Origin: Candidatus Methanomethylicaceae archaeon
GTDB lineage: Archaea > Thermoproteota > Methanomethylicia > Methanomethylicales > Methanomethylicaceae
Reading direction: 5' to 3'
DNA: 52,305 nt
Assembly: GCA_025057955.1 (NCBI GenBank)
Contig: JANXER010000008.1
Coordinates: 1 to 52,305, forward strand
The notes under the pieces are model-generated. The model was not told where the DNA came from. It saw only the letters and a list, made by a program, of their open reading frames with translations, and did not search any database. Each line of letters begins with the position of its first letter. The first letter of the stretch is position 1. Positions 31,543 to 40,329 of this stretch are shown in pieces. The translations under genes and the position numbers were made by a program.

Positions 31543-32388
31543 ATGGCTGAAGGAGTATTTATAATAGAGCCTGCGGGTAAATTCTTAAAATTGCTCTTTA
31601 AGGTAAGTAAAATATATGCTTTGAAAAAATCCCAATATCAAGAGATTGTGCTTGCAGAAATTGAAGGTTTTGGAAAGGCCCTTATATTGGATAAATTCAT
31701 TCAAAGCACTGAGAAAGATGAACATATATATCATGAGCTATTAGTTCATCCAGCCATGACGCTTCATCCCAATCCAAGGAGAATTCTAATAATAGGAGGG
31801 GGGGAAGGAGCCACTCTTAGAGAGGTTTTAAAGCATAATACAGTTGAAGAAGCAATTATGGTGGATATTGATTCAGTGGTTGTTGAATTTTCTAAAAAAT
31901 ATCTAGGGATAATACATCAAGAGAGCTTTAATGATAAAAGGGCAAAGGTGATAATAATGGATGGAAAGGATTATGTTGAACAAGCATCAAATGAAAGCTT
32001 TGATGTTATAATAATGGATCTCACAGATCCATATGCAGGAGATGTGGCAAAGCCCCTTTATAGCTCAGAGTTTTTTATGAAATTAAAGAGAGTTCTCAAG
32101 CGAAATGGAGTTTTAGCCACTCAAGCGGGCAGTAGCTACTTTTATTCAGAGGAATACAACTATGTCTTAAATAACATTAAGAAGGTATTCAAAAATATAT
32201 CAGAATATTGGTTTTGGCTGCCTAGCTTTGGCCTAAATGTTAACTTCATAGTTGCCTCTGATGAATATAATCTGATGAATGTTGCTAATATGATGGATGA
32301 GAGGCTTAATTCAAGGGGTGTAAAAACAAAGTTCATAAAGGGAAGCTTAATGGAAGGTCTTCTAAAAATTGGAGTATTATATCCATAA
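31543..32388 (+). CDS. speE: spermidine synthase-like aminopropyltransferase
   Basis: SQYQEIVLAEIEGFGKALILDKFIQSTEKDEHIYHELLVHPAM, ILIIGGGEGATLREVLKH, VIIMDLTDPY. Confidence 0.92.
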   Translation: MAEGVFIIEPAGKFLKLLFKVSKIYALKKSQYQEIVLAEIEGFGKALILDKFIQSTEKDEHIYHELLVHPAMTLHPNPRRILIIGGGEGATLREVLKHNTVEEAIMVDIDSVVVEFSKKYLGIIHQESFNDKRAKVIIMDGKDYVEQASNESFDVIIMDLTDPYAGDVAKPLYSSEFFMKLKRVLKRNGVLATQAGSSYFYSEEYNYVLNNIKKVFKNISEYWFWLPSFGLNVNFIVASDEYNLMNVANMMDERLNSRGVKTKFIKGSLMEGLLKIGVLYP

Positions 32389-32960
32389 TTATCTCATAAT
32401 CATCTAAGGATTTTTATTTGATTTTTATCTTCCTTAGCCTTATTATTTTATTTCACAAAGGTCATCGCTTACATTTTCATTATTGATAATAGACATATGC
32501 TACATATTGTCCTTTCACCGCTATGAGCTATATTAAATATTTGAAGAGGTTAAAGAATAAACCCGTGAATATATATGTAACTCGTTAGAGAACCCATAGA
32601 TAATGAAAGGGCCTTGGGTTTTCATCGTTCAAATTTCTGATTTCATTTACAAAATGTTATTACAATTATTGAAGGAATAAAACACCTTACATCCATGAGC
32701 TACCGAGGCATTGAAATCTTTTATATAAAGAACTTTGGAAATTGAATTGTTGGAAAAAATTATTGGAAATTACGAATTTATTAAGGGCGAATTTACTAAG
32801 GGAATCTGCTAATAAAATAATAAGAATTGAATGTTCTATGGCTGAAAAATTATGTCATCAAGGATTTTTTAATAGAAATATTATCAAAGCAATTTAAAGA
32901 ATTGTTGAATTATTTTAAGATATAAAATATGATGTTAAAATTTACATAAAATATAGTTGA

Positions 32961-32999
32961 TATTATTTATTTTTATTATTTATTTTTATTATTTATTTC
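32961..32999. repeat. tandem repeat, 13 bp x 3
   Basis: TATTATTTATTTT x2 then TATTATTTATTTC. Confidence 0.95.
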
Positions 33000-33039
33000 T
33001 AGGGCATTATTTTAGCATAATTATGAAAAATTATGAAAA

Positions 33040-33291
33040 TCATCTATATAGAAGCTTCTCAAGGATAAGGGTAAAAATACCAATAGCTGCTAAAATATTT
33101 GCGAATACAACTGCAATAGAGCTTATGGTGAAGCCATAGAATAGCCATAGGAGAATTCCAATCAATTGCATTAATAAGAACGGCAAGGAAATTTCCTCAG
33201 CAGATTTCATTTTATAGATTTTTAATATTTGTGGAAGGAATGAGGAAGATGTTAGTAAACCTGCTAAAATGCCAATTATCTCAAGGTTCAT
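33040..33291 (-). CDS. SemiSWEET-like PQ-loop transporter
   Basis: 83 aa, 3 TM, GLLTSSSFLPQILKIYKMKSAEEISLPFLLM. Confidence 0.85.
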   Translation of the reverse strand: MNLEIIGILAGLLTSSSFLPQILKIYKMKSAEEISLPFLLMQLIGILLWLFYGFTISSIAVVFANILAAIGIFTLILEKLLYR

Positions 33292-33326
33292 ATTAATTTG
33301 CTAATCCATATAATTATTAAACTTTT

Positions 33327-33929
33327 TTATTTAAGTGACCTCATCATATTGATTATTCCTTCTCTTATCATTGCTACTGCAAGGGCAGCAAGTATGAAAG
33401 AGATAATTCTAGCAATAATCAGTGATCCATTTCTACCTAAAATTTTCAGTACCTTATGACTATTAGTTAGCACTATCCAAGCTATTACAACATTAGCTAT
33501 TATGGATACTACGGTTGGAGCAGCTCCATATCCTCCCTCCATTAGATATATCACCACGGATATACTCCCTGGACCTGCTAGCAAAGGAGTAGCTAATGGA
33601 ACTACTGCCAATTGTTCTGCCTTGAGCTTCATAGCTTCAACCCTTCCTAAAAGCCCCTCAATGGATACAATTAATAATATCACTCCTCCTGCAACCCTAA
33701 AATCATCAAGGCTTATATGAAAGAACCCTAATAGATGCTTTCCTCCAAAGGCAAATATAAATAGCATTAATCCAGCAATAACAACTGAATTTTGAATTGT
33801 CTTTCTTCTAACATTTTCCTCCAATCCTTCGGTTAATGTATAGAAAATTGGAACATTTCCAACAGCATCAAATATAAGAAATAGCATTATAAAGGCGGTG
33901 AAGTAAAGTTGAAGATATTCGATAATCAT
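33327..33929 (-). CDS. MarC family integral membrane protein
   Basis: FDAVGNVPIFYTLTEGL, AVVPLATPLLAGPGSISVVI. Confidence 0.88.
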   Translation of the reverse strand: MIIEYLQLYFTAFIMLFLIFDAVGNVPIFYTLTEGLEENVRRKTIQNSVVIAGLMLFIFAFGGKHLLGFFHISLDDFRVAGGVILLIVSIEGLLGRVEAMKLKAEQLAVVPLATPLLAGPGSISVVIYLMEGGYGAAPTVVSIIANVVIAWIVLTNSHKVLKILGRNGSLIIARIISFILAALAVAMIREGIINMMRSLK

Positions 33930-34165
33930 TCAAACCCCAAAAGTTGATAAATTTTTCAAATTAATAATAATTTTGCATAATCATTCCCTTGCCCTTCTTC
34001 CATTGATTTTTTATTAGCATAATAATTTCTTAAGGGAAGGAAGAGGTTTAAAGAGTTCAAATCATTTGATATAAAGAATGATTGAACTCATGTTTTTTCA
34101 GCTTGATTTCAACATTTTTTGACATTCTTATAATTAATTAAATAAACCGTGGAGTATTAAGGGAA

Positions 34166-34193
34166 AATTTTTATTTAATAATTTTTATTTAAT
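34166..34193. repeat. tandem duplication, 14 bp x 2
   Basis: AATTTTTATTTAAT x2, perfect. Confidence 0.95.
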
Positions 34194-34220
34194 ACGCTCA
34201 TGTTATAATAATATTATTAT

Positions 34221-34275
34221 ATCAAGATGATATAATCTTGATAATATAATCTTGATAATATCAAAATGATATTAT
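34221..34275. repeat. nested inverted/direct repeat cluster
   Basis: TATCAAGAT-GATATA-ATCTTGATA inverted repeat; TATAATCTTGATAA x2 (34231-34258); TTGATAATATCAA palindrome. Confidence 0.9.
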
Positions 34276-34345
34276 TGATTTAAAATTCATAACACCATAA
34301 GCTCTAAATTTCAATTTATTGAAATAGAGGGGGATGATTGAAAGA

Positions 34346-34567
34346 TCAAGTACGTAATATCCATAGAATATACATGATGATTCCAATTATTATTAATATT
34401 GGAGAGGTGGCAAACCAAAATCCATCACTTTTATAAACCCATAGTAAAATCCACGGAATTTGCTCCAATTGTACTGAGGAAAGGGATTTTGCTATAATTG
34501 GAACTAGTATAAGGGCTATTCCTAATATTATGAATAATATGCCCAAATTTATGAATAATCTATCCAA
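34346..34567 (-). CDS. DUF2905-like small membrane protein
   Basis: 73 aa, two TM: LGILFIILGIALILVPII ... WFATSPILIIIGIIMYILW. Confidence 0.65.
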   Translation of the reverse strand: MDRLFINLGILFIILGIALILVPIIAKSLSSVQLEQIPWILLWVYKSDGFWFATSPILIIIGIIMYILWILRT

Positions 34568-34600
34568 TGATACCCCTCAATTATTTACGAAAATTTACAA

Positions 34601-35875
34601 TTAAAAAGCTTTGCGATACTTTGCCCGATATTTTGCCACTTGCTCATAGTGATTTACAATAGGCTCATAATAACCTTTAATTTTATATTTCAATGGATCA
34701 TGAAGTTGATGGCATTCATACCCTTCAAGCTCTGGGATGTATTTCTTTATGTATAAACATTGTGGATCATACTTAGAGGCTTGTATAATTGGGTTGAATA
34801 TTCTCATGGGCAAGGGATCTACACCAACTGATGCACACCATTGCCAATTCCCCACATTTAATACTTCATCATAATCTATTAAATATTCTTTGAAGAATTC
34901 CTCTCCTATCCTCCAATCTATATTTAGATCCTTTACGAAGAAGTTTGCCATTATAAGCCTTATTCTATTGTGAATCCAATTCTCCTGCTTCAATTGTCTC
35001 ACGCCAGCATCAATTATAGGATAACCAGTCTTAGCCTCTTTAAAAGCAAGAATATATTCCTTTTTATTCTCCCACTTTATATTTCTCATATTAGCCTTAA
35101 GCTCTAAATTTTTCATAAAGGGATATCTTATTCTAAGATGATAGTAATATTCTCTCCATGCCATCTGTCTAATGAATTCCTCACTTTCCTTAGCTATACT
35201 ATAGAGATATCTAATGGAAATAACTCCTAAATTTATAAATGGAGATAACCTTGATGTGCCATCTAAGTAGGGATAATCCTTCAACTCAGCATATCTTTTG
35301 AAGTTGAAGCTCTTTATCCTTTTGCTAAGCCATTCACACCATCTATTCTCAATAATCCATCCATGCCTTTTAATAAGCTCCTTCAAGCTAGGTCCATCCA
35401 ATCTTATGAGCTTTTCCAATGGAAAGTTCACCACCATATTTAAATCTAAATTCCTCTTCCAAATGCTATAGAAGGACTTGAAGTTATAAGAGGGCTTAAT
35501 GGTTAAGGGATTGGCGAGCACATTATCCACCACTTTGAAGAACTTCAAACCCTTGGATTGGCAGAATTTTTCTATTCTAGCAATTAGCTCATCCTCACTC
35601 CAAGACCATGGATGAGATGTATAAATTGCATCAAACTTATGGCTAAGTTCCTCCAAGATATCAATAGTATTTCCATAGAATACATTCACTCTATCGCCCA
35701 AGCTCCTCAATATTTCAATTATTAATCTAAATTTCGAACTTTCAGGTTTAGCTTCATCAATAATGAATATAGGAGCTACCACATCAGATTTTGAGAGGGC
35801 TTCCATTAATCCTCTATTATCGGAAAACCTCAAATCCCTTCTGAATAGATATAGTGATTTCACACTTACCCCCAC
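34601..35875 (-). CDS. phr: deoxyribodipyrimidine photo-lyase
   Basis: YLFRRDLRFSDNRGL, YPIIDAGVRQLKQENWIHNRIRLIMANFFVKDLNIDWR, VGNWQWCASVGVDPLPMRIFNPI. Confidence 0.94.
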   Translation of the reverse strand: MGVSVKSLYLFRRDLRFSDNRGLMEALSKSDVVAPIFIIDEAKPESSKFRLIIEILRSLGDRVNVFYGNTIDILEELSHKFDAIYTSHPWSWSEDELIARIEKFCQSKGLKFFKVVDNVLANPLTIKPSYNFKSFYSIWKRNLDLNMVVNFPLEKLIRLDGPSLKELIKRHGWIIENRWCEWLSKRIKSFNFKRYAELKDYPYLDGTSRLSPFINLGVISIRYLYSIAKESEEFIRQMAWREYYYHLRIRYPFMKNLELKANMRNIKWENKKEYILAFKEAKTGYPIIDAGVRQLKQENWIHNRIRLIMANFFVKDLNIDWRIGEEFFKEYLIDYDEVLNVGNWQWCASVGVDPLPMRIFNPIIQASKYDPQCLYIKKYIPELEGYECHQLHDPLKYKIKGYYEPIVNHYEQVAKYRAKYRKAF

Positions 35876-35944
35876 TTCAAAGTATTATAATCGTAAAATC
35901 CTCTTTCATAAATTTAATTAGTGGATGATGTATTCTCCATGATC

Positions 35945-36810
35945 ATGCGCATAGGGTTTGGAATATTTTGCTCCACAAGCGATAATAAGCTCTCAACAAA
36001 TCATAAGTTGTCAATTTAAATAGAGAAAATCTAATGAAAACATTCATGAGAAACCTCAATGATTTATATAAACTATTGGAGCTATCGAAGGGGATGAACT
36101 TGACAATTTTCAGATTGGGCTCAAACTTCATACCATTTGCATCTCATCCTCAATTCAATGAAGAGTGGTTCAATGATATAGAGGGGGAGCTGAAAAAACA
36201 CGCCTCGGAAATAATCAAATTTAGCATTAGAATAACCATGCATCCTGGGCAGTATGTAGTATTAAATAGTCCATCATCAAGTGTGCTCAAGAGATCATTG
36301 AAGGAGGTGAATTATCACTTTTGGCTTTTAGATGTCCTTGGCTTAAAGGAGAGCGTAGTGGTAATTCACATGGGAGGGAGCTATGGAGACAAAAGAAAGG
36401 CTGTAAATCAATTTATGAAAACCATGGATGAAAACCCTTGGCTGACTAGAAGATTAGCCCTTGAGAACGATGAGAGATTTTACACAATAGAGGAGATTAT
36501 AGAGATTGCTGAATCCTATGGCATTCCAGCGGTATTCGATTATCACCATCATAGATTGAATCCATCTAATTTCAACATAGATCGATTAATTTCAACATGG
36601 AAGGGCAGAGTGCCAGAGGTTCATCTCTCCTCTGATCCAAAAGGAGCTCATAGATTTGGAGAGCATGGGAACTACATTGAACTTAAGGACTTTGAGAGCC
36701 TAATTTCAATTCTCAATGAAGATCAATTCATTGATATTATATTAGAGGCTAAAATGAAGGAAAAGGCCATAATAAGGCTCATGGAAGATATAAAGGCCAG
36801 ATCTTTTTAA
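35945..36810 (+). CDS. uvsE: UV damage endonuclease (UVDE); apparent frameshift near codon 24
   Basis: MRIGFGIFCSTSDNKLSTNHKLSI then frame change to ...MKTFMRNLNDLYKLLELSKGMNLTIFRLGSNFIPFASHP; ITMHPGQYVVLNSP, ALENDERFYTIEE, FDYHHHRLNP. Confidence 0.85.
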
Positions 36811-36978
36811 ACAATTGTTTAATTTCCAATGAAAACTTGTGCTCTTGAAAACGCCATTTACGATACTATATCCCCTTCCATTAAAGGAGGAATTATATTC
36901 TCACGTCATAAAAATTACAATTTAGCCTAATCTGTGCTCTTTTTAACACAAACCATATTGGCTAAAATTGAGGGTAGG

Positions 36979-37000
36979 CTTGAATAAATCTTGAATAAAT
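36979..37000. repeat. tandem duplication 11 bp x 2 inside a TAGGCTT/AAGCCTA inverted repeat
   Basis: CTTGAATAAAT x2; flanks 36975-36981 and 37002-37008. Confidence 0.9.
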
Positions 37001-37292
37001 TAAGCCTACAATTTATCGAAGCTTAATTATGAAAAATGCCTCATTTTTATGATTTTAAATGTAAAAAATTCACAACTTTATTGAAGGGATTATTTCTTAA
37101 TCCAATAATGAATAAAATTTTTCATATATTAAAAATAATAAAATCATGAGGCGAAAAATATGAAAGTGGAATATCCTTTAAATACATCAATTAAACTTAT
37201 ATAAATGCATAAATTAGAACACATATATTAAGGGCTATCCTTGATAAGATTTATAAGTTTTTCATGATAATCTTATAAAAAGTGATTTAAGA

Positions 37293-38162
37293 TTGAGCGT
37301 CGTAGAGAGGAACACTGTAGAGAGATTATCCATTATCTCTTTAATAACCATGACGACGATAGGCCTCTTCGAAATATCCATAGGATTTCTATCGGGAAGC
37401 ATTGGGCTTATTGGAGATGCTGTAGACTCCTTCTCAGATGCCACCATATCCTTGCTCATTTGGATTGGACTTCGTATATCCAAGCGAGGGCCAGATGGAA
37501 AATTTCACTTCGGCTATCTAAGGGCTGAAACTCTTTTCTCAATGATGGGTGCCATAATAATTGTGATTATGGGATTGGAAATCATTCGTGAATCCTACAG
37601 TAGATTATTCATTGAAAGAGAGCTTATACATGGAGATATTGCAGTTATTACAGCACTTATTGCAATGATGATATCCACCATGATGCTAGTTTATAAGATT
37701 AAAATTGGAAGATCCTTTAAATTGCTCTCCATGAAGACAGAAATATTAAATTCAATAACAGATAGCTCATCATCCATATTTGCCTTCATTGGATTAGCTC
37801 TAGCTGAATGGCTGGGAATGATTAAATTTGATTCAATTGCAGGAATGATTATAGGCGTTATTGTCATGTTCTCATCCTACAATATAATTAAGGAGGGTTC
37901 GCTAATATTGATGGATGCTTGTACATGCCCAGATGTAACAATGAACTTAGAAAACATGGTTAAAAATATCCATGGAGTAAAAGGAGTAAAGGGATTGAGA
38001 TTGAGAAGGATGGGCTCAAAGATTGCAGGAGATATAACGATAATTGTGGATTCAAAAATTTCCGTAAAGGAGGCAAATAAAATATCAAAGGAAGTGGAAA
38101 AAATAGCCGAAGATTTATTCAATATAGAGGATATTTTGGTTAAAATAGAGCCCTCTGATTAA
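37293..38162 (+). CDS. cation diffusion facilitator family transporter
   Basis: SGSIGLIGDAVDSFSDATISLLIWIGLRISKRGPDGKFHFGYLRAETL. Confidence 0.9.
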   Translation: MSVVERNTVERLSIISLITMTTIGLFEISIGFLSGSIGLIGDAVDSFSDATISLLIWIGLRISKRGPDGKFHFGYLRAETLFSMMGAIIIVIMGLEIIRESYSRLFIERELIHGDIAVITALIAMMISTMMLVYKIKIGRSFKLLSMKTEILNSITDSSSSIFAFIGLALAEWLGMIKFDSIAGMIIGVIVMFSSYNIIKEGSLILMDACTCPDVTMNLENMVKNIHGVKGVKGLRLRRMGSKIAGDITIIVDSKISVKEANKISKEVEKIAEDLFNIEDILVKIEPSD

Positions 38163-38220
38163 AATCATTTTATTAGTTAACCCTCTTTCCATTCAATAAA
38201 TTATTTCTCTATAAAAGAGA

Positions 38221-39066
38221 TTATTTCCTTGTAAATGTAAGAAGTAGAGCATGAATGGCTCTTCCTATGTTCTCTCCAATATAACCTCCCTCAAGAACGA
38301 AGAACGTTGGCCTCTCTAAGCTTGCAATAATTTCCCCTATTTTACTAAAGCTTTCCTCTCTTAAGCCTAGGGATGCAATATCTCCCATAAATGTATCGAA
38401 ACCAGCTGATATGGCTATAACCTCAATTCTATTTAAATCAATCATTTTCAATGCTCTATTAAGAGTTTTCAGATAAATAGCTTCACCACACTCTGATGGA
38501 AGTGGAAAATTAAGACAATTTCCCTCTGAGTAATATCCTGTGCCTGGATATAGAGGATGTCTATGAATGGAAACATATATCACTTTTTCATTCCCAAAGA
38601 ATATTTCTTGTGTTCCATTTCCATGATGGCCATCTATATCTAAAATTAAAGTTGTTTTATCAAGCCTCTTAACAGCTATAGCAATATTATTTAAATAGCA
38701 AAATCCACGCGTATATGCTCCTAGGGCTACACCCTTTCTTCCAGCATGATGGCCAGGAGGCCTCATGAGGGAAAATCCATTAATCTCAGCAGCTAATATA
38801 GCCCCTCCAGCTGAAAGACGAGCATATTCATATATATTCTCATAAGCTGGTGTATCTGAATCCTCAATTAATCCATTCTTAAGCCCTTCAATATATTCTA
38901 AATCATGAACTCTTAGAATATCTTCCTCACTAGCAGGATTAGGTTCAATAAACTCATAGCCATGCTCCTTTAAAATTTCATAAGCCCTTTTAACTCTCCT
39001 CGGCCCTTCTATATGCCAAAAGCCATAATTAAGGCATTTTTCAGAGAAAATAATCTTAGGCCTCAT
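38221..39066 (-). CDS. histone deacetylase / acetylpolyamine amidohydrolase family protein
   Basis: LMRPPGHHAGRKGVALGAYTRGFCYLNNIAIAV, LILDIDGHHGNGTQEIF, SAGFDTFMGD. Confidence 0.93.
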   Translation of the reverse strand: MRPKIIFSEKCLNYGFWHIEGPRRVKRAYEILKEHGYEFIEPNPASEEDILRVHDLEYIEGLKNGLIEDSDTPAYENIYEYARLSAGGAILAAEINGFSLMRPPGHHAGRKGVALGAYTRGFCYLNNIAIAVKRLDKTTLILDIDGHHGNGTQEIFFGNEKVIYVSIHRHPLYPGTGYYSEGNCLNFPLPSECGEAIYLKTLNRALKMIDLNRIEVIAISAGFDTFMGDIASLGLREESFSKIGEIIASLERPTFFVLEGGYIGENIGRAIHALLLTFTRK

Positions 39067-39107
39067 AATTACATTAGAAGTTTACCTTCTGTTAAATATT
39101 TCCTATG

Positions 39108-39133
39108 AATATTATCAAAAAATATTATCAAAT
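39108..39133. repeat. tandem duplication 13 bp x 2 (one mismatch)
   Basis: AATATTATCAAAA / AATATTATCAAAT. Confidence 0.9.
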
Positions 39134-39155
39134 ATGAATATTATTAAGTAATATT

Positions 39156-40328
39156 TTATTGTAAATACTTTCTAAAAAGGATGAAGGCTAAAATAGAGCC
39201 AAATATTAAAAGCATGGAAGAGGACATTAGAAGAAGAGGAGGATTTATGGAATATATGAATCCACCTAGAATTCCACCTATAAAGCTCCCAAAATAAAAT
39301 GATAAATTCATAAATGTTTCCCCCCTCCCCCTCATGGATTGTTTTGTAGTTTCAGCCAATATTGTTCTCTCTATGGAATATGTAATAGCGCCCATAATAT
39401 TCATTAAAATCATGGAAATCAATATGGAAATTTTCGTTCCAATGAGGAATACTGCTATGGAAATCCCCTCACAAAATAATATGCTAGGATAGAAGGATTT
39501 TTTCAAAAATTTAGTTAATGGAAGGACTGCTAAATAGAATAGTGAGGATATTGCTAATACAAACCCCCACTCAGTGAATGAAACAACTTTAGCATATCTA
39601 ATAGCATAGATTATGGAAAAACTATAAAACATGGAAATAGCGCTTAGTAATATGAATGCCCTAAGTGCAATTATTTTAACTATTAATGGATTCAACTCCC
39701 TAAGATTATTTAAAATCTTAATATAAGGCTCAATGAGCATTTTCGCATGAAGGCTCCTCGTCTCAATCAAAGTTTCCAATAGCAATTTCCATCTAATAAT
39801 TCCAATAATTATCATTAATGCTCCACTCACCATAAAGCATATTCTCAAGCCAACTATTCCATAAGAATCTCTAATAATTCCTCCAAAAATTGGAGTTAGA
39901 GAATAAGGCAAATGATCTACAATTAGCACTAATGTAAATATTCGCATAAGCTCATTGCCTCTTGTGGAATCCATTATCATAGCACTAAAGGCTGGAAAAT
40001 AAAAGAAGGAAAATCCCTCAAGTATTACAGCTAAAATCAACCAACCCATATCATTTGAAATAGCATAAATAATATGAGAAAAACCAAGCATAATAGTTCC
40101 AATCCATATGGGCTTCCTTCTACCTATGCTATCTGCAAGAAATCCCCCCAATATAAGAAAGAATATTCCAAAAATGCTTCTCAATGAAGATAAAAATCCC
40201 ACAGCAATCGCACTATAAGTTATGGAGTATATATATTCTGAAATTAAAGGATATGAAATGCCCATGAAGGAGCTTAGAAGAAGAGAAGTAATTAGCAAAA
40301 TAGAGATATTGCGATTTAAAAGTTGCAT
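39156..40328 (-). CDS. major facilitator superfamily transporter
   Basis: About 12 TM; GGFLADSIGRRKPIWIG between TM2-3. Confidence 0.88.
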   Translation of the reverse strand: MQLLNRNISILLITSLLLSSFMGISYPLISEYIYSITYSAIAVGFLSSLRSIFGIFFLILGGFLADSIGRRKPIWIGTIMLGFSHIIYAISNDMGWLILAVILEGFSFFYFPAFSAMIMDSTRGNELMRIFTLVLIVDHLPYSLTPIFGGIIRDSYGIVGLRICFMVSGALMIIIGIIRWKLLLETLIETRSLHAKMLIEPYIKILNNLRELNPLIVKIIALRAFILLSAISMFYSFSIIYAIRYAKVVSFTEWGFVLAISSLFYLAVLPLTKFLKKSFYPSILFCEGISIAVFLIGTKISILISMILMNIMGAITYSIERTILAETTKQSMRGRGETFMNLSFYFGSFIGGILGGFIYSINPPLLLMSSSMLLIFGSILAFILFRKYLQ

Positions 40329-40329
40329 A

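Noticed and set aside
32500-32720. tRNA-like GTTCAAATTTC segment
   Set aside because: No matching acceptor, D or anticodon arms on either strand.
32957-33139. 60-aa plus-strand ORF
   Set aside because: Begins in the 13-bp low-complexity repeat and overlaps the SemiSWEET gene antisense.
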